Source: Bacteroidales bacterium (GTDB lineage: Bacteria > Bacteroidota > Bacteroidia > Bacteroidales > P3). Taken from it: a DNA stretch of 64,000 bases. Positions 35,812 through 45,688 of the stretch are shown piece after piece. The stretch spans positions 1-64,000 of the forward strand of contig WRCN01000008.1 in the NCBI GenBank assembly GCA_009783885.1. Direction: 5' to 3'. Position numbers and translations under genes: made by a program. The notes under the pieces were generated by a model that ran no database searches, had not been told where the DNA came from, and saw nothing but the letters and a program-made list of their open reading frames with translations. The number at the start of each line of letters is the position of its first letter. Within the stretch, counting starts at the first letter, position 1.

Positions 35812-36615
35812 TTATTTATCTGATGTTGTTCTTCTACGCTCTCCACCGCCACGACGTTCGCCACCACCTCTGCGTTCTCCACCTTCACGACGCTCTCCTC
35901 CTCTACGCTCGCCACCACCTCTACGTTCACCGCCACCTGCAGCAGGTTTATCGGTACTGATTCCGCTGAATGCAGGAACGATGTCGCGTTTTCCGTAAAC
36001 GATGCCTTTACAAATCCACACTTTTATGCCCAAACGACCGTAAGTGGTGTGAGCTTCTGCTAAAGCATAGTCAATGTCTGCACGCAACGTGTGTAATGGT
36101 GTACGACCTTCTTTGAAGTGCTCAGTACGTGCCATTTCAGCACCACCCAAACGACCTGAGATTTGTACTTTGATCCCTTCTGCACCCATACGCATTGCCG
36201 ATGAAATCGCCGTTTTGATCGCTTTACGATATGATACGCGACCCTCCAACTGACGAGCAACCGATGCTGCTGTGAGCAATGCGTCCAATTCCGGACGTTT
36301 CACTTCGGAAATGTTGATTTGAATCTCTTTTTGAGTGATTTTTTTCAACTCTTCTTTGAGTTTATCGACTTCAGAACCGGCTTTACCAATAATCATACCC
36401 GGACGAGCCGCATGAATTGTAACGGTTACGAGTTTCAACGTGCGCTCGATATTCACTTTTGCAATACCGGCTTTCGTCAAACGTGCGTTAACATATTTAC
36501 GAATTTTGTCGTCTTCAACCAATTTAGTTTCGAAGCGTTTTCCGCCAAACCAATTGGAGTCCCATCCGCGGATGATACCTACTCTGTTACCTATCGGGTT
36601 TGTTTTAGTTCCCAT
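35812..36615 (-). CDS. rpsC: 30S ribosomal protein S3
   Basis: 267 aa. KH domain (about 40-110, [19 protein letters not shown]) and C-terminal S3 domain (about 120-205). The last ~45 residues are an Arg/Gly/Glu repeat built from GGERR units, encoded by near-tandem DNA repeats. Lengthened basic tails occur in Bacteroidota S3, but here the tail consists almost entirely of this unit. Mutual mRNA-entry helicase role with S4 and S5. Confidence 0.96.
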   Translation of the reverse strand: MGTKTNPIGNRVGIIRGWDSNWFGGKRFETKLVEDDKIRKYVNARLTKAGIAKVNIERTLKLVTVTIHAARPGMIIGKAGSEVDKLKEELKKITQKEIQINISEVKRPELDALLTAASVARQLEGRVSYRKAIKTAISSAMRMGAEGIKVQISGRLGGAEMARTEHFKEGRTPLHTLRADIDYALAEAHTTYGRLGIKVWICKGIVYGKRDIVPAFSGISTDKPAAGGGERRGGGERRGGERREGGERRGGGERRGGGERRRTTSDK

Positions 36616-36627
36616 GAATATTGATAA

Positions 36628-37077
36628 TTAATTTTCTGATTCTGTTGATTCTACTTCTGTTGTTTCTACCGCTTTCAATTGTTCGGCACGGCTTCCCAAA
36701 ATGAGAGTGATGTGGTTCGAACGTTTGCGAATGCGATAACCGCGACCTTGCGGAGCCGGACGAAGACGTTTAAGCATAGTACCGCCGTCAACGAACAATT
36801 CTTTGATGTAAAGTTGTGCGTCTTCCATGCGAGCACCTTCGTTTTTAATCTGCCAGTTGGCGATAGCTGAACGTAACAATTTGTGCATTTTCGGGGCTGC
36901 CTCGCGACGGCTGAATTGCAGGATATTCAAGGCTTTTTCTACATCTAAGCCACGAATTAAATCTGCTGTTAAGCGCGTTTTTCGGGGTGAAGTCGGATTG
37001 TCCACCAATTTGGCAACATACGTTGTCTTTTTGGCTTCTTTGCGGGCTTCGGCGCTATTGTGTTTTCTTGATCCCAT
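36628..37077 (-). CDS. rplV: 50S ribosomal protein L22
   Basis: 149 aa. L22 core ([20 protein letters not shown], then [20 protein letters not shown]) with the tunnel-lining hairpin; an acidic Thr/Glu/Ser tail of about 15 residues follows. S10 operon. Confidence 0.96.
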   Translation of the reverse strand: MGSRKHNSAEARKEAKKTTYVAKLVDNPTSPRKTRLTADLIRGLDVEKALNILQFSRREAAPKMHKLLRSAIANWQIKNEGARMEDAQLYIKELFVDGGTMLKRLRPAPQGRGYRIRKRSNHITLILGSRAEQLKAVETTEVESTESEN

Positions 37078-37092
37078 AATATTTTTTATTTG

Positions 37093-37148
37093 TTGGGGCG
37101 GGGTTTGCCCGCCCTATTTGCTTTCGGGCGCGCAGACCGCGCCTCTAC
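37093..37148. repeat. Family A double-hairpin repeat (rpsS-rplV gap)
   Basis: GGGCGGGG-TTTG-CCCGCCC and GGGCGCGCAGACCGCGCC, ending TCTAC. Confidence 0.85.
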
Positions 37149-37156
37149 ACGTTATA

Positions 37157-37435
37157 TTATTTTTTACCTTTGTCTTTATTACCGGCATGTCCGCGGAAAA
37201 TGCGGGTTGGTGCGAATTCTCCCAATTTGTGTCCGACCATATTTTCTGTGATGAAAACAGGAATGAATTTGTTTCCGTTGTGAACGGCAATAGTTTGTCC
37301 AACGAAATCCGGAGAAATCATCGAAGCACGCGACCATGTTTTGATGGTTACTTTCTTTTTGCTTTCCTGCGCTGCGAGAACTTTTTTCTCGAGGCTATGA
37401 TGGATATAAGGACCTTTTTTTAATGAACGACTCAT
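37157..37435 (-). CDS. rpsS: 30S ribosomal protein S19
   Basis: 92 aa. [19 protein letters not shown] start, typical [19 protein letters not shown] and the [18 protein letters not shown]-terminus. Head protein contacting S13. Confidence 0.97.
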   Translation of the reverse strand: MSRSLKKGPYIHHSLEKKVLAAQESKKKVTIKTWSRASMISPDFVGQTIAVHNGNKFIPVFITENMVGHKLGEFAPTRIFRGHAGNKDKGKK

Positions 37436-37441
37436 AGCGGA

Positions 37442-38266
37442 TTATTTTTTACGTCTTTCGATGATGAATTGATTGGATTGATTTTTGTTTCGGCGAGTTT
37501 TATAGCCTTTTGCAGGGATACCTTTGCGTGAGCGTGGGTGTCCTCCGGTTGCACGACCTTCACCACCTCCCATCGGGTGATCCACAGGATTCATAACTAC
37601 ACCACGAACTCTCGGACGACGACCCAACCAGCGTGAACGACCGGCTTTTCCGGAAACTTCCAATTGGTGGTCAATATTCGATGTAACACCGATTACCGCT
37701 TTACAAGCCTGCAACATTTTGCGCATTTCACCGGAAGGCAATTTGATAATCGCATATTTATCCTCACGGCTCATTAATTGAGCATTCGTTCCCGCACTGC
37801 GAGCCATTTTCGCGCCTTGTCCAGGACGCAACTCAATGCTGTGAATGATAGTACCGAGCGGAATTTCACTCATAAATAAAGCATTTCCTACATCAGGTGT
37901 AGCGCCTTGTCCACTCATTAATTTTTGTCCCACTTTCAAACCGTTAGGTGCGATGATGTAACGTTTTTCTCCATCAGCATAAACTAACAAAGCGATACGT
38001 GCCGTACGGTTCGGATCGTATTCGATAGTTGTAACTGTTGCAGGGATTCCGTCTTTATCACGCTTGAAGTCAATAATACGGTAACGTTGTTTATGACCGC
38101 CACCCATGTAGCGCATAGTCATCTTACCTCTACTGTTTCTTCCTCCCGATTTTCTGGCGGGCGCCAATAAGCTTTTCTCCGGCGTTGAAGTTGTAATCTC
38201 TTCGAACGTGCTCGCCAACTTCGTGCGTTGACCCGGGGTTGTTGGTTTGAATTTCTTTAAAGCCAT
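37442..38266 (-). CDS. rplB: 50S ribosomal protein L2
   Basis: 274 aa, full length. Central to peptidyl-transferase centre assembly. C-terminal [20 protein letters not shown] with the conserved histidine, and [20 protein letters not shown]. Confidence 0.97.
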   Translation of the reverse strand: MALKKFKPTTPGQRTKLASTFEEITTSTPEKSLLAPARKSGGRNSRGKMTMRYMGGGHKQRYRIIDFKRDKDGIPATVTTIEYDPNRTARIALLVYADGEKRYIIAPNGLKVGQKLMSGQGATPDVGNALFMSEIPLGTIIHSIELRPGQGAKMARSAGTNAQLMSREDKYAIIKLPSGEMRKMLQACKAVIGVTSNIDHQLEVSGKAGRSRWLGRRPRVRGVVMNPVDHPMGGGEGRATGGHPRSRKGIPAKGYKTRRNKNQSNQFIIERRKK

Positions 38267-38271
38267 CTCTA

Positions 38272-38562
38272 TTAAATGTTGCTATAAAAATCAATATTTT
38301 CTCCTTCTGCCAAAGTAACAATTGCTTTTTTGAAAGCATCTGTACGGCCTTTGACGAATCCTGCTTTTGTGTAGCGAGATTTGGTTTTGCCGGCATAGCT
38401 GATCGTATTTACATCAGCCACTTTTACATTATAGAAATCTTCTATTGCCTTTTTGATTTCTACCTTGTTCGCCTTTTTATCTACGATAAATCCGACACGA
38501 TTCAGCTTCTCTGTGAGATGCGTCATCTTCTCGGTTACCATTGGTTTTAAGATTATGCTCAT
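38272..38562 (-). CDS. rplW: 50S ribosomal protein L23
   Basis: 96 aa: [20 protein letters not shown] and [20 protein letters not shown]. Tunnel-exit protein; docking site for trigger factor. Starts shortly after rplD. Confidence 0.95.
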   Translation of the reverse strand: MSIILKPMVTEKMTHLTEKLNRVGFIVDKKANKVEIKKAIEDFYNVKVADVNTISYAGKTKSRYTKAGFVKGRTDAFKKAIVTLAEGENIDFYSNI

Positions 38563-38594
38563 TTTTGGACTATTTTTTGAGTCTTTGTAACTAA

Positions 38595-39227
38595 TTAATT
38601 TTCAGCGTAAAATTCATTCAAGGCATCTATTGCTTCCTCCATAAACAGCAGATTGTTTGCGTTCATAATATCATAAGTATTTAAATCACTGATATTTACA
38701 ACTTTGATCTGCGGCAAATTTCGGGACGACAAAGATACGAAAATATTTTGGTCTTTCAAAATCAAAAGTGATTTTTTTTCAAAAATATTTAAATTTGTCA
38801 TAATTTCCACCATTTTCTTGGTCTTTGGCGCTTCGAACGAAAAGTTTTCAACCACCATTAGACCATCTTTTTGCGCTTTATAAGTCAATGCTGATTTTCT
38901 GGCTAAGCGTTTCAGTTTTTTGTTCAACTTGAAACGATAGTCGCGAGGTTGCGGCCCAAAAACACGTCCACCACCACGCAATAGCGGCGATTTTATACTT
39001 CCGAAACGTGCACCGCCACCGCCTTTCTGCTTGCGAAGTTTGCGCGTAGAACCGGTAATTTCCCCCTTTTCTTTGGATTTATGTGTACCTTGACGTTGGT
39101 TAGCCAAATACTGTTTTACATCCAAGTAAATGGCATGGTCGTTAGGCTCAATACCAACAATTGCATCGCTGAGGGTAACCTTTTTTGCGGTTTCTTTGCC
39201 CTCAATGTTTAATACTTTTAACTCCAT
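38595..39227 (-). CDS. rplD: 50S ribosomal protein L4
   Basis: 210 aa. Conserved loop [20 protein letters not shown] and [14 protein letters not shown] that reach into the exit tunnel. Overlaps rplC by 10 nt. Its coding sequence contains a promoter-like TTTG-N19-TATCTTTG at 38730-38760. Confidence 0.96.
   Translation of the reverse strand: MELKVLNIEGKETAKKVTLSDAIVGIEPNDHAIYLDVKQYLANQRQGTHKSKEKGEITGSTRKLRKQKGGGGARFGSIKSPLLRGGGRVFGPQPRDYRFKLNKKLKRLARKSALTYKAQKDGLMVVENFSFEAPKTKKMVEIMTNLNIFEKKSLLILKDQNIFVSLSSRNLPQIKVVNISDLNTYDIMNANNLLFMEEAIDALNEFYAEN
38730..38760 (-). promoter_or_regulatory. Possible internal promoter in rplD
   Basis: Minus-strand TTTG (38757-38760), 19-nt spacer, TATCTTTG (38730-38737): the best-spaced match to the Bacteroidota consensus in the ribosomal cluster, but inside a coding sequence. 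Could supply extra transcription of rplW and downstream genes, or be chance in an AT-rich gene. Confidence 0.3.
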
Positions 39228-39847
39228 CTTTCTAATTTTAAATATGAACCTTTAGGACCGGGAACCGAGCCTTTTACGAGAACGAGATTTTTCTCCGGTA
39301 CGAGTTTAACAATCTGCAGGTTGATCATTTTTCGGTGTTGGTTACCGGTTTGACCCGCCATTTTTATCCCTTTGAACACGCGCGACGGATACGACGACGC
39401 ACCAATAGAACCCGGTGCACGCACACGGTCATGCTGACCATGCGAAGTAGGTCCAACACCACTGAATCCATGACGTTTTACAACGCCTTGAAATCCTTTT
39501 CCTTTTGTGAAACCTGCCACGTCGATATATTCGCCTTCTACGAATATGTCAACGCCAACAGTTTCGCCTTGCGATTTGCGAGTGTCTTCTTTGAAGCGAT
39601 TAAACTCCATCGAAATCTTTTTCGGAGTGGTGTTCGCTTTTGCAAAGTGCCCTTTGAGCGCTTTTGGCGTATTTTTTTCACTTTTTTCTTCAAAAGATAA
39701 TTGAAGAGCTTCGTAGCCATCAACATCTTTCGATTTTACTTGTGTGACAACACAAGGACCAGCCTGAATCACAGTGCACGGCACATTCTTGCCGGAGGCA
39801 TCCCAGATACTAGTCATTCCGATTTTTTTTCCAATTAATCCGGACAT
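39218..39847 (-). CDS. rplC: 50S ribosomal protein L3
   Basis: 209 aa. [15 protein letters not shown] start and the conserved [20 protein letters not shown] segment with the Gln that is methylated in some species. Initiates 50S assembly near the peptidyl-transferase centre. Confidence 0.97.
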   Translation of the reverse strand: MSGLIGKKIGMTSIWDASGKNVPCTVIQAGPCVVTQVKSKDVDGYEALQLSFEEKSEKNTPKALKGHFAKANTTPKKISMEFNRFKEDTRKSQGETVGVDIFVEGEYIDVAGFTKGKGFQGVVKRHGFSGVGPTSHGQHDRVRAPGSIGASSYPSRVFKGIKMAGQTGNQHRKMINLQIVKLVPEKNLVLVKGSVPGPKGSYLKLERWS

Positions 39848-39885
39848 TTTTATTCTTGTTTAGTTGTTTAATTTCTTTTTTTGGT

Positions 39886-39956
39886 TGGGCGGGCGTTTCG
39901 ACTACGCTCAACGACCGCGATGTGGTTGCGGTGGCTGAGCGGAGTCGAAGCCACCG
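39886..39956. repeat. Mixed family A/B repeat (rpsJ-rplC gap)
   Basis: GGGCGGGCG with a family B core (TTTCGACTACGCTCAA) and a second hairpin GGTGGCTGAGCGGAGTCGAAGCCACC. It links the two families at one site. Confidence 0.75.
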
Positions 39957-39966
39957 TTGAATTTTA

Positions 39967-40272
39967 TCAGACTTTGATTTCTACCTCTACGCCGCTTGGC
40001 AATTCGAGTTTCATCAAAGCGTCGATGGTTTTGGAACTGCTGCTGTAGATGTCGATCAGACGCTTGTAGGCAGACATTTCGAATTGTTCACGCGCTTTTT
40101 TGTTAACGAATGTCGAACGGTTTACGGTGAAGATTTTTTTGTCGGTAGGCAATGGGATTGGTCCACTGATTACGGCTCCCGTTGATTTTACGGTTTTTAC
40201 AATTTTTTCAGCAGATTTATCTACCAAGTTGAAATCGTAGGATTTGAGTTTGATTCTGATTCTTTGGCTCAT
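39967..40272 (-). CDS. rpsJ: 30S ribosomal protein S10
   Basis: 101 aa from [18 protein letters not shown]. Head protein and transcription antitermination factor NusE. An upstream in-frame start at 40302 is rejected: its codons derive from a repeat. [15 protein letters not shown] is the usual tRNA-contact loop. Confidence 0.96.
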   Translation of the reverse strand: MSQRIRIKLKSYDFNLVDKSAEKIVKTVKSTGAVISGPIPLPTDKKIFTVNRSTFVNKKAREQFEMSAYKRLIDIYSSSSKTIDALMKLELPSGVEVEIKV

Positions 40273-40289
40273 AATCGTTTTTTTTGGTT

Positions 40290-40340
40290 CCACAGGTTTC
40301 ACCTGTGGTTAATGTTATGTGACCCCTTCAGGGTCATAGA
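40290..40340. repeat. Two hairpins in the fusA-rpsJ gap
   Basis: CCACAGGT-TTC-ACCTGTGG (40291-40314 region) and TGACCC-CTTCA-GGGTCA (40320-40337) form two adjacent hairpins, the same two-hairpin plan as family A with different stems. Confidence 0.75.
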
Positions 40341-40346
40341 GGATTT

Positions 40347-42434
40347 TTATTTATTTGCGTTTTTAATTATTTCTTCGGCTATATTTTTAGGTGTTTCGGC
40401 ATGGTAGGCATATTCCATGGTGGAACTTGCACGTCCGGAAGTGATAGTACGTAATGAGGTTACATAACCAAACATTTCTGCCAATGGCACTTTTGCTCTT
40501 ACAGTTTGCCCGCCGAATTTTGCATCTACCCCTTCGAGAACACCGCGACGACGGTTCAAATCACCTGTCACATCGCCAACATTTGCATCCGGTGTTTCAA
40601 CTTCAACTTGCATAATCGGCTCAAGAAGGATAGATTTCGCTTTACGCGCGGCTTCTCTAAAACCAATTTTTGCACAAAGTTCAAACGATAATGCATCGGA
40701 GTCAACTGCATGAAAACTTCCGTCAATAATACGAACTTTGAAGCCTTCGAGCGGATAACCTGCCAACACACCATTATCTAAACAAGATTTGAAACCTTTT
40801 TCAATTGCCGGCATATATTCTTTTGGAATGTTACCACCTTTAACTTCATTCGTAAATTGAAGTCCTTTAACACCTTCGTCGTTCGGTGCGATTTCAAATA
40901 TAATATCGGCAAATTTACCACGACCACCGGTTTGTTTTTTGTAAACTTCGCGATGTTCAATCGTAGCCGTAAGTGCTTCCTTGTAAGCCACCTGCGGACG
41001 TCCTTGGTTGCATTCCACCTTGAATTCGCGTTTCATACGGTCAAGCAACACATCCAAGTGTAATTCGCCCATACCGCTGATAATGGTTTGGCCTGAGTTT
41101 TCGTCGGTCTTAACCGTAAACGTCGGATCTTCTTCTGCTAATTTAATCAAAGCAGCAGTCATTTTATCAACGTCAACTTGCGTCAACGGTTCTACGGAAA
41201 TCGAGATTACAGGATCCGGAAAACTCATGGATTCAAGAATAATCGGATGATTTTCATCGCAAAGCGTATTTCCGGTTTTGATTTCTTTGAAACCCACGGC
41301 AGCACCGATGTCTCCGGCTTCAATAAATTCGATCGGATTTTGTTTATTCGAATGCATTTGCATAATGCGCGAAATGCGTTCCTTTTTTCCTGATGATGCG
41401 TTCAATACGTATGAACCTGCGTCCAAACGACCGGAATACACACGGAAAAACGCAATGCGTCCCACAAACGGGTCTGTTGCGATTTTGAATGCTAATGCAG
41501 AGAACGGCTCTTTCGGATCTGGTTTGCGAATTTCTTCGAGATCGGTTTTCGGGTTGATCCCTTTCACGGCTTCAATATCCAACGGGCTTGGCAAATAGCG
41601 CATTACTCCATCTAACAACCGTTGAACGCCTTTATTTTTGAACGCAGAACCACACATCACCGGAGTGATTTTCATTTCGATCGTTGCTCTACGAATCATT
41701 TGAATCACCTCATCTTCGGTAATGGATTCAGGATCTTCAAAAAATTTCTCCATCAACTCATCGTTTTCTTCGGCTGCACCTTCGAATAATTTTGCACGAA
41801 ATTCGGCCGTAACTTCTTTCAAATCGTCAGGAATGGGGATTTCCATCATCGTCAAGCCCCTATCTTCCTCATTCCAAACAAAGGCCTTGTTGGCAATCAA
41901 ATCTACCACACCTTTAAACGATTCTTCTTGTCCGATTGGAATTTGTAAAGGAATCGGATTTGCACCGAGTTTCTCTTTGATTTGATTCATCACGTTGAAA
42001 AAATCAGCGCCAACGCGATCCATTTTATTCACAAACGCAATACGCGGCACTTGATACTTATTCGCTTGACGCCAAACTGTTTCAGACTGCGGCTGAACGC
42101 CACCTACTGCACAAAACAGTGCCACAGCACCATCCAAAACACGCAACGAACGTTCTACCTCAACCGTAAAATCTACGTGTCCAGGCGTATCAATCAAGTT
42201 CACTTTATACTCTTGGCCATCATACTCCCAAAACACAGTCGTTGCGGCCGATGTAATCGTAATTCCGCGCTCTTGCTCTTGCGCCATCCAGTCCATGGTT
42301 GCAGAACCGTCGTGCGTTTCGCCGAGTTTATGACTTTTACCGGTATAAAACAAGATCCGCTCCGACGTGGTTGTTTTTCCTGCGTCGATGTGGGCCATGA
42401 TGCCGATGTTTCTTGTATATTTTAGGTCTGCCAT
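40347..42434 (-). CDS. fusA: Elongation factor G
   Basis: 695 aa from [20 protein letters not shown]. Five-domain translocation GTPase. G1 [10 protein letters not shown]2 RGITITSA, G3 DTPGH, G4 NKMD, domain IV with [13 protein letters not shown] and domain V near [19 protein letters not shown]. An in-frame upstream extension to 42539 (including [12 protein letters not shown]) is rejected because it is translated from a GAGACGCACGGCCGTGCGTCTC hairpin. In the str operon between rpsG and rpsJ; no tuf follows. Confidence 0.96.
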   Translation of the reverse strand: MADLKYTRNIGIMAHIDAGKTTTSERILFYTGKSHKLGETHDGSATMDWMAQEQERGITITSAATTVFWEYDGQEYKVNLIDTPGHVDFTVEVERSLRVLDGAVALFCAVGGVQPQSETVWRQANKYQVPRIAFVNKMDRVGADFFNVMNQIKEKLGANPIPLQIPIGQEESFKGVVDLIANKAFVWNEEDRGLTMMEIPIPDDLKEVTAEFRAKLFEGAAEENDELMEKFFEDPESITEDEVIQMIRRATIEMKITPVMCGSAFKNKGVQRLLDGVMRYLPSPLDIEAVKGINPKTDLEEIRKPDPKEPFSALAFKIATDPFVGRIAFFRVYSGRLDAGSYVLNASSGKKERISRIMQMHSNKQNPIEFIEAGDIGAAVGFKEIKTGNTLCDENHPIILESMSFPDPVISISVEPLTQVDVDKMTAALIKLAEEDPTFTVKTDENSGQTIISGMGELHLDVLLDRMKREFKVECNQGRPQVAYKEALTATIEHREVYKKQTGGRGKFADIIFEIAPNDEGVKGLQFTNEVKGGNIPKEYMPAIEKGFKSCLDNGVLAGYPLEGFKVRIIDGSFHAVDSDALSFELCAKIGFREAARKAKSILLEPIMQVEVETPDANVGDVTGDLNRRRGVLEGVDAKFGGQTVRAKVPLAEMFGYVTSLRTITSGRASSTMEYAYHAETPKNIAEEIIKNANK

Positions 42435-42469
42435 TTTTTTTGTTGGCGTTTTTTGATTTTGATTGTGTT

Positions 42470-42498
42470 GTAGAGACGCACGGCCGTGCGTCTCTACG
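42470..42498. repeat. Hairpin upstream of fusA
   Basis: TAGAGACGCACGG/CCGTGCGTCTCTA: a perfect 13-bp palindrome with almost no loop, in the rpsG-fusA gap. Confidence 0.8.
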
Positions 42499-42558
42499 AT
42501 TGTGTAAAAAAAAACAGAATGCAAACGACTGTGTGTCATTCACATTCTATTTTTATGT

Positions 42559-43023
42559 TTATCTGAAATGTGCAAACGCTTTGTTTGCTTCCGCCATACG
42601 GTGAGTGTCTTCTTTTTTCTTGAATGCAGCGCCTTCTTCTTTATAAGCAGCCATGATTTCGCCGGCTAATTTCATAGCCATAGATTTTTCGTTGCGCTTA
42701 CGTGAGTAGCCGATCAAGTGCTTCATACCGATGGATTGTTTACGTTCGGGGCGGATTTCCGTAGGAATTTGGAAGTTTGCACCACCGATACGACGACTTT
42801 TTACCTCTACCGAAGGCGTTACATTTGCCAACGCTTTTTTCCATATTTCAAGTCCGTCTTCTTTAGTTTTTTCAGAAACGATGTCAATTGCATCATAGAA
42901 AATTTGGTGTGCCAAATTTTTCTTTCCCTTCAACATGATGTTGTTGATGAACTTGGTTACCACAGGATCGCCGAATTTCGGGTCGGGTAAAATAATCCGT
43001 TTTTTTGGTTTTGATTTTCTCAT
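42559..43023 (-). CDS. rpsG: 30S ribosomal protein S7
   Basis: 154 aa, full length. [20 protein letters not shown] start, [21 protein letters not shown]-terminus reaching the E site. Primary 16S 3'-domain binder. Confidence 0.96.
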   Translation of the reverse strand: MRKSKPKKRIILPDPKFGDPVVTKFINNIMLKGKKNLAHQIFYDAIDIVSEKTKEDGLEIWKKALANVTPSVEVKSRRIGGANFQIPTEIRPERKQSIGMKHLIGYSRKRNEKSMAMKLAGEIMAAYKEEGAAFKKKEDTHRMAEANKAFAHFR

Positions 43024-43136
43024 TTTTCTTCAATAAATTGGTTTTTACAGAGGCACATCTATATTATTGTGCGTGTTGATTTATTTACTCATGGAATTTT
43101 TGGGTGACAATTTCGTCATCATCGGGTTTTGTCATT

Positions 43137-43162
43137 GGGCAGGTGTGAAACCTGCCCCTACA
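43137..43162. repeat. Single family A hairpin (rpsL-rpsG gap)
   Basis: GGGCAGGT-GTGAA-ACCTGCCCC followed by CTAC. Related by its end to the other family A copies. Confidence 0.7.
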
Positions 43163-43184
43163 TTACCCTACCCGGGTCCATGTT

Positions 43185-43565
43185 TTATTTTTTTGCTTTT
43201 GGGCGTTTTGTTCCGTATTTGGATCGACGTTGGTTGCGACCGTTCACACCAGATGTATCCAATGCACCACGAATGATGTGATAACGAACACCCGGAAGGT
43301 CTTTCACACGACCGCCGCGGATCATCACAATAGAGTGCTCTTGCAAGTTGTGGCCTTCGCCGGGAATGTAAGCATTCACTTCTTTCTGGTTAGTCAAACG
43401 AACACGTGCAACTTTGCGCATTGCAGAGTTAGGTTTTTTAGGCGTTGTGGTGTACACGCGTACACAAACCCCGCGTCGTTGCGGGCAAGAATCCAATGCA
43501 GGCGACTTACTTTTGTCAGTAAGTTTGGTGCGACCTTTGCGAACTAATTGTTGAATTGTTGGCAT
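43185..43565 (-). CDS. rpsL: 30S ribosomal protein S12
   Basis: 126 aa. Decoding-site protein. The Lys residues classically mutated in streptomycin resistance are wild-type ([16 protein letters not shown] and [12 protein letters not shown]). First gene of the str-S10-spc-alpha cluster, with a promoter upstream. Confidence 0.97.
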   Translation of the reverse strand: MPTIQQLVRKGRTKLTDKSKSPALDSCPQRRGVCVRVYTTTPKKPNSAMRKVARVRLTNQKEVNAYIPGEGHNLQEHSIVMIRGGRVKDLPGVRYHIIRGALDTSGVNGRNQRRSKYGTKRPKAKK

Positions 43566-43613
43566 TTTATTGATTTAGTTTGTTTTTCTTCAGTTTTTTC
43601 TAAAATAGGGGTG

Positions 43614-43644
43614 CAAAGTTACGAATTTTTTTTCAATTAACAAA
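43614..43644 (-). promoter_or_regulatory. str operon promoter
   Basis: Minus-strand TTTG (43641-43644), 19-nt spacer, TAACTTTG (43614-43621), 49 nt before the rpsL start. It is divergent from the HAD gene promoter only ~35 nt away. Confidence 0.75.
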
Positions 43645-43677
43645 ATATTTTTGATATTTTTTTTCGTTTTTTCTTTG

Positions 43678-43685
43678 TATCTTTG
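43678..43685 (+). promoter_or_regulatory. HAD gene promoter
   Basis: TATCTTTG on the + strand, divergent from the str promoter. It excludes the in-frame start at 43683. Confidence 0.65.
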
Positions 43686-43724
43686 CAAACTGAAGCACAA
43701 AGTACGAGCTCCACAAAGTTAATT

Positions 43725-44414
43725 ATGGCGAAATATATAAACCTTTTTTTCGATTTGGATCGGACGCTTTGGGATTTTGATCAAAACAATCGGAATAGTC
43801 TATTCGAAACCTATCATCAGTTTGATTTTGATATGGATTTCGAAACTTTTTTTTCGATGTATAAAGCCATTAACAAAATGTTGTGGGACGCCTACGGACG
43901 TGGGGAAATTAAGAAAGAACTCCTACACGTTAATCGGTTTTATTTAACCTTCAAAGCGCTAAAAATCGACAATTTACTTATGGCTACCGAATTTGCGGAA
44001 GTTTATTCGCAGAATATTGAGAAGCATAATATTTTAATGCCGCATGCCAAAGAGATTTTGGAGTTTTTGAAGCCGAATTTCAAACTTTATATTGTTACAA
44101 ATGGTTTCAAAGAATTTCAACATCGAAAACTCCGAAATTCAGGAACAGAGCCCTTCTTCGACGGTATATTTATTTCCGAAACTATTGGTTATCACAAACC
44201 GCACCTTGCTTTTTTCGAGCATGTTTTGAAAATAACCGGTGCAAAAAAAGACGATAGTTTGATTATCGGTGATGATATGAGAGCCGATATTCAAGGTGCA
44301 AAAAACGCCGGAATTGCTTGTGTTTTGTATAATCCTACAAACGAAAACGACCTTGTGCCGGATTACCGAATTGGTTCGTTGTTGGAATTGAAGGGGGTTT
44401 TGAATTGTCTGTGA
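43725..44414 (+). CDS. yjjG: HAD-family pyrimidine nucleotidase (YjjG-like)
   Basis: 229 aa. HAD motif I FFDLDRTLWDFDQN, motif II IVTNGF, motif III Lys in GYHKPHLAFF, motif IV IIGDDMRADIQGAKNAG, with a helical cap inserted after motif I. This matches YjjG-type 5'-nucleotidases that clear non-canonical pyrimidine nucleotides. Start at 43725 (MAKYINLFF) fits the promoter. Monocistronic. Confidence 0.87.
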   Translation: MAKYINLFFDLDRTLWDFDQNNRNSLFETYHQFDFDMDFETFFSMYKAINKMLWDAYGRGEIKKELLHVNRFYLTFKALKIDNLLMATEFAEVYSQNIEKHNILMPHAKEILEFLKPNFKLYIVTNGFKEFQHRKLRNSGTEPFFDGIFISETIGYHKPHLAFFEHVLKITGAKKDDSLIIGDDMRADIQGAKNAGIACVLYNPTNENDLVPDYRIGSLLELKGVLNCL

Positions 44415-44444
44415 TGTCTAAAAGTGTTTCAACGTGGAGGTATA

Positions 44445-44490
44445 AAAAAAACAAGCACTCACGATTGTTTTCGCAAGTGCTTGTTTTTTA
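44445..44490. terminator. Bidirectional terminator between HAD gene and tRNA-Pro
   Basis: Arms AAAACAAGCACT and AGTGCTTGTTTT are flanked by A- and T-runs, giving U-tracts on both strands. It ends the HAD gene (+) and the tRNA-Pro transcript (-). Confidence 0.85.
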
Positions 44491-44491
44491 G

Positions 44492-44565
44492 TCGGGATGG
44501 CCAGATTCGAACTGACGACCGCGCGCCCCCCAGACGCGAATTCTACCGGGCTGAACTACATCCCG
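44492..44565 (-). tRNA. tRNA-Pro(GGG)
   Basis: 74-nt cloverleaf on the minus strand. Acceptor stem CGGGATG/CATCCCG with discriminator A73; anticodon stem CGCGT/GCGCG closes the loop CTGGGGG, giving anticodon GGG followed by G37. T-arm contains GTTCGAATC. CCA not encoded. Confidence 0.93.
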
Positions 44566-44577
44566 AAAATAAAAAAA

Positions 44578-44615
44578 GGAGTGCAAAGATACGATTTTTT
44601 TTGCACTCCTACAAA
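44578..44615 (-). promoter_or_regulatory. tRNA-Pro promoter nested in a terminator-like hairpin
   Basis: Minus strand: TTTG (44612-44615), 20-nt spacer, TATCTTTG (44584-44591). The -7 element lies in the right arm of the hairpin AGGAGTGCAAA...TTTGCACTCCT, which is followed by seven T. This is also the terminator expected for the Cys/Lys-rich gene upstream. Confidence 0.65.
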
Positions 44616-44628
44616 TTTTTGAGAAAAA

Positions 44629-44964
44629 TTATCGCTTCTGTGCGGCTTTTTTATGAGCACAACTGGAACTGCAACCGGATTTTTTCTCTCCAGATGCTGC
44701 TTTTTGGCAACCTTCTTTTTTCTCTCCACCAGCTGCTTTTGGGCAACCATCTTTTTTCTCGGCATGAGCACAAGATTTATTGCCTTCCGATTTGTGAGCA
44801 CACTTTTGAGCACAGCCTTTATGTTCTTTCGAACCTTCTGCTTTTGCAGTTTTTGCAGCTCTTTCATTTTTTGCTTTAGCTCGGCTTTCGGATCTTTTTG
44901 GCTCTTGTGCCATTACAGCAAATGTGAACATTGCAACAGTTGCAAATACAAATAATTTTTTCAT
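44629..44964 (-). CDS. Exported Cys/Lys-rich repeat protein
   Basis: 111 aa. Signal peptide (1-20, ending FAVMAQ), then a very basic region with Cys arranged in short repeats: KGCAQKCAHK, KSCAHAEKKDGC, EKKEGCQKAASGEKKSGC, SSSCAHKK. Eight Cys and several His suggest metal binding in the periplasm, for example copper or zinc buffering, but no family was recognised. Monocistronic between the oxidoreductase operon and tRNA-Pro. Confidence 0.75.
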   Translation of the reverse strand: MKKLFVFATVAMFTFAVMAQEPKRSESRAKAKNERAAKTAKAEGSKEHKGCAQKCAHKSEGNKSCAHAEKKDGCPKAAGGEKKEGCQKAASGEKKSGCSSSCAHKKAAQKR

Positions 44965-45065
44965 AATGTTTACTTTTTTGGTTAATAGTTGTTTTTGGGT
45001 TTCTTCCTTTTGACATTTAAAAACACAAAAGGTTTAATTGAGATAAAAAAATAAAATATAATGTA

Positions 45066-45117
45066 AAGGTTAGACATGATTGCCAAGCGAAGTCGAAGCA
45101 TGCCTCGTCCCTACGAA
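45066..45117. repeat. Family B repeat
   Basis: AGACATGATTGCC...AAGCGAAGTCGAAGCATGCCTCG, with family A-like end CCCTACG. It lies downstream of the oxidoreductase operon. Confidence 0.6.
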
Positions 45118-45121
45118 TCGA

Positions 45122-45673
45122 TTATACTTTTTGTATTTCTTTTACTAATTCTTTTCCGATCTCAACGGCTTTTTCGTTTTCCGGAATTAAGTTGTGATGG
45201 CGTGCGGGTAATGAAGCCTCTAACCCTTTGCGGATAAACTCACTTCCTACAATCGGTTTGATTTTCAAAAATCCACCCAATACAATCATGTTGAAAACCT
45301 TTGCTAAGCCTAATTCGGAGGCTTTTGCCGTGGCTTCAATCGAATAGATATTGATGTCTTTTCGAGTTGGAGGATTGTTGATCCCGTTTGGGTCATACAA
45401 TAAATATCCACCTGGTTTTACAGATTGTTCAAACTTATCCAACGAAGGTTGATTAAGAACTATCGCCGTATCGAATTTGTTGATGATGGGCGAACTGATG
45501 CGCTCGTCGCTGATTACGATGGACACATTTGCTGTGCCTCCACGCATTTCAGGTCCATAAGAAGGCATCCAACTCACCTCCTTATTTTCCATGGCTCCCG
45601 AATATGCCAAAATTTTGCCCATCGACAAAACGCCTTGACCGCCGAAGCCTGCTATGATGATTTCTTCTGTCAT
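45122..45673 (-). CDS. 2-oxoacid:ferredoxin oxidoreductase, gamma subunit
   Basis: 183 aa from MTEEIIIAGFGGQGVLS, the glycine-rich start of the family. Works with the alpha, beta and ferredoxin-like subunits encoded just upstream to oxidatively decarboxylate a 2-oxoacid to an acyl-CoA, reducing ferredoxin. A codon extension to 45703 ([10 protein letters not shown]) is from a family A repeat and is rejected. Last gene of the operon. Confidence 0.88.
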   Translation of the reverse strand: MTEEIIIAGFGGQGVLSMGKILAYSGAMENKEVSWMPSYGPEMRGGTANVSIVISDERISSPIINKFDTAIVLNQPSLDKFEQSVKPGGYLLYDPNGINNPPTRKDINIYSIEATAKASELGLAKVFNMIVLGGFLKIKPIVGSEFIRKGLEASLPARHHNLIPENEKAVEIGKELVKEIQKV

Positions 45674-45688
45674 GTTTTTTTTATTTGT

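Noticed and set aside
42435..42539. N-terminal extension of EF-G
   Set aside because: Translated from a GAGACGCACGG/CCGTGCGTCTC palindrome; the conserved EF-G start is [20 protein letters not shown].
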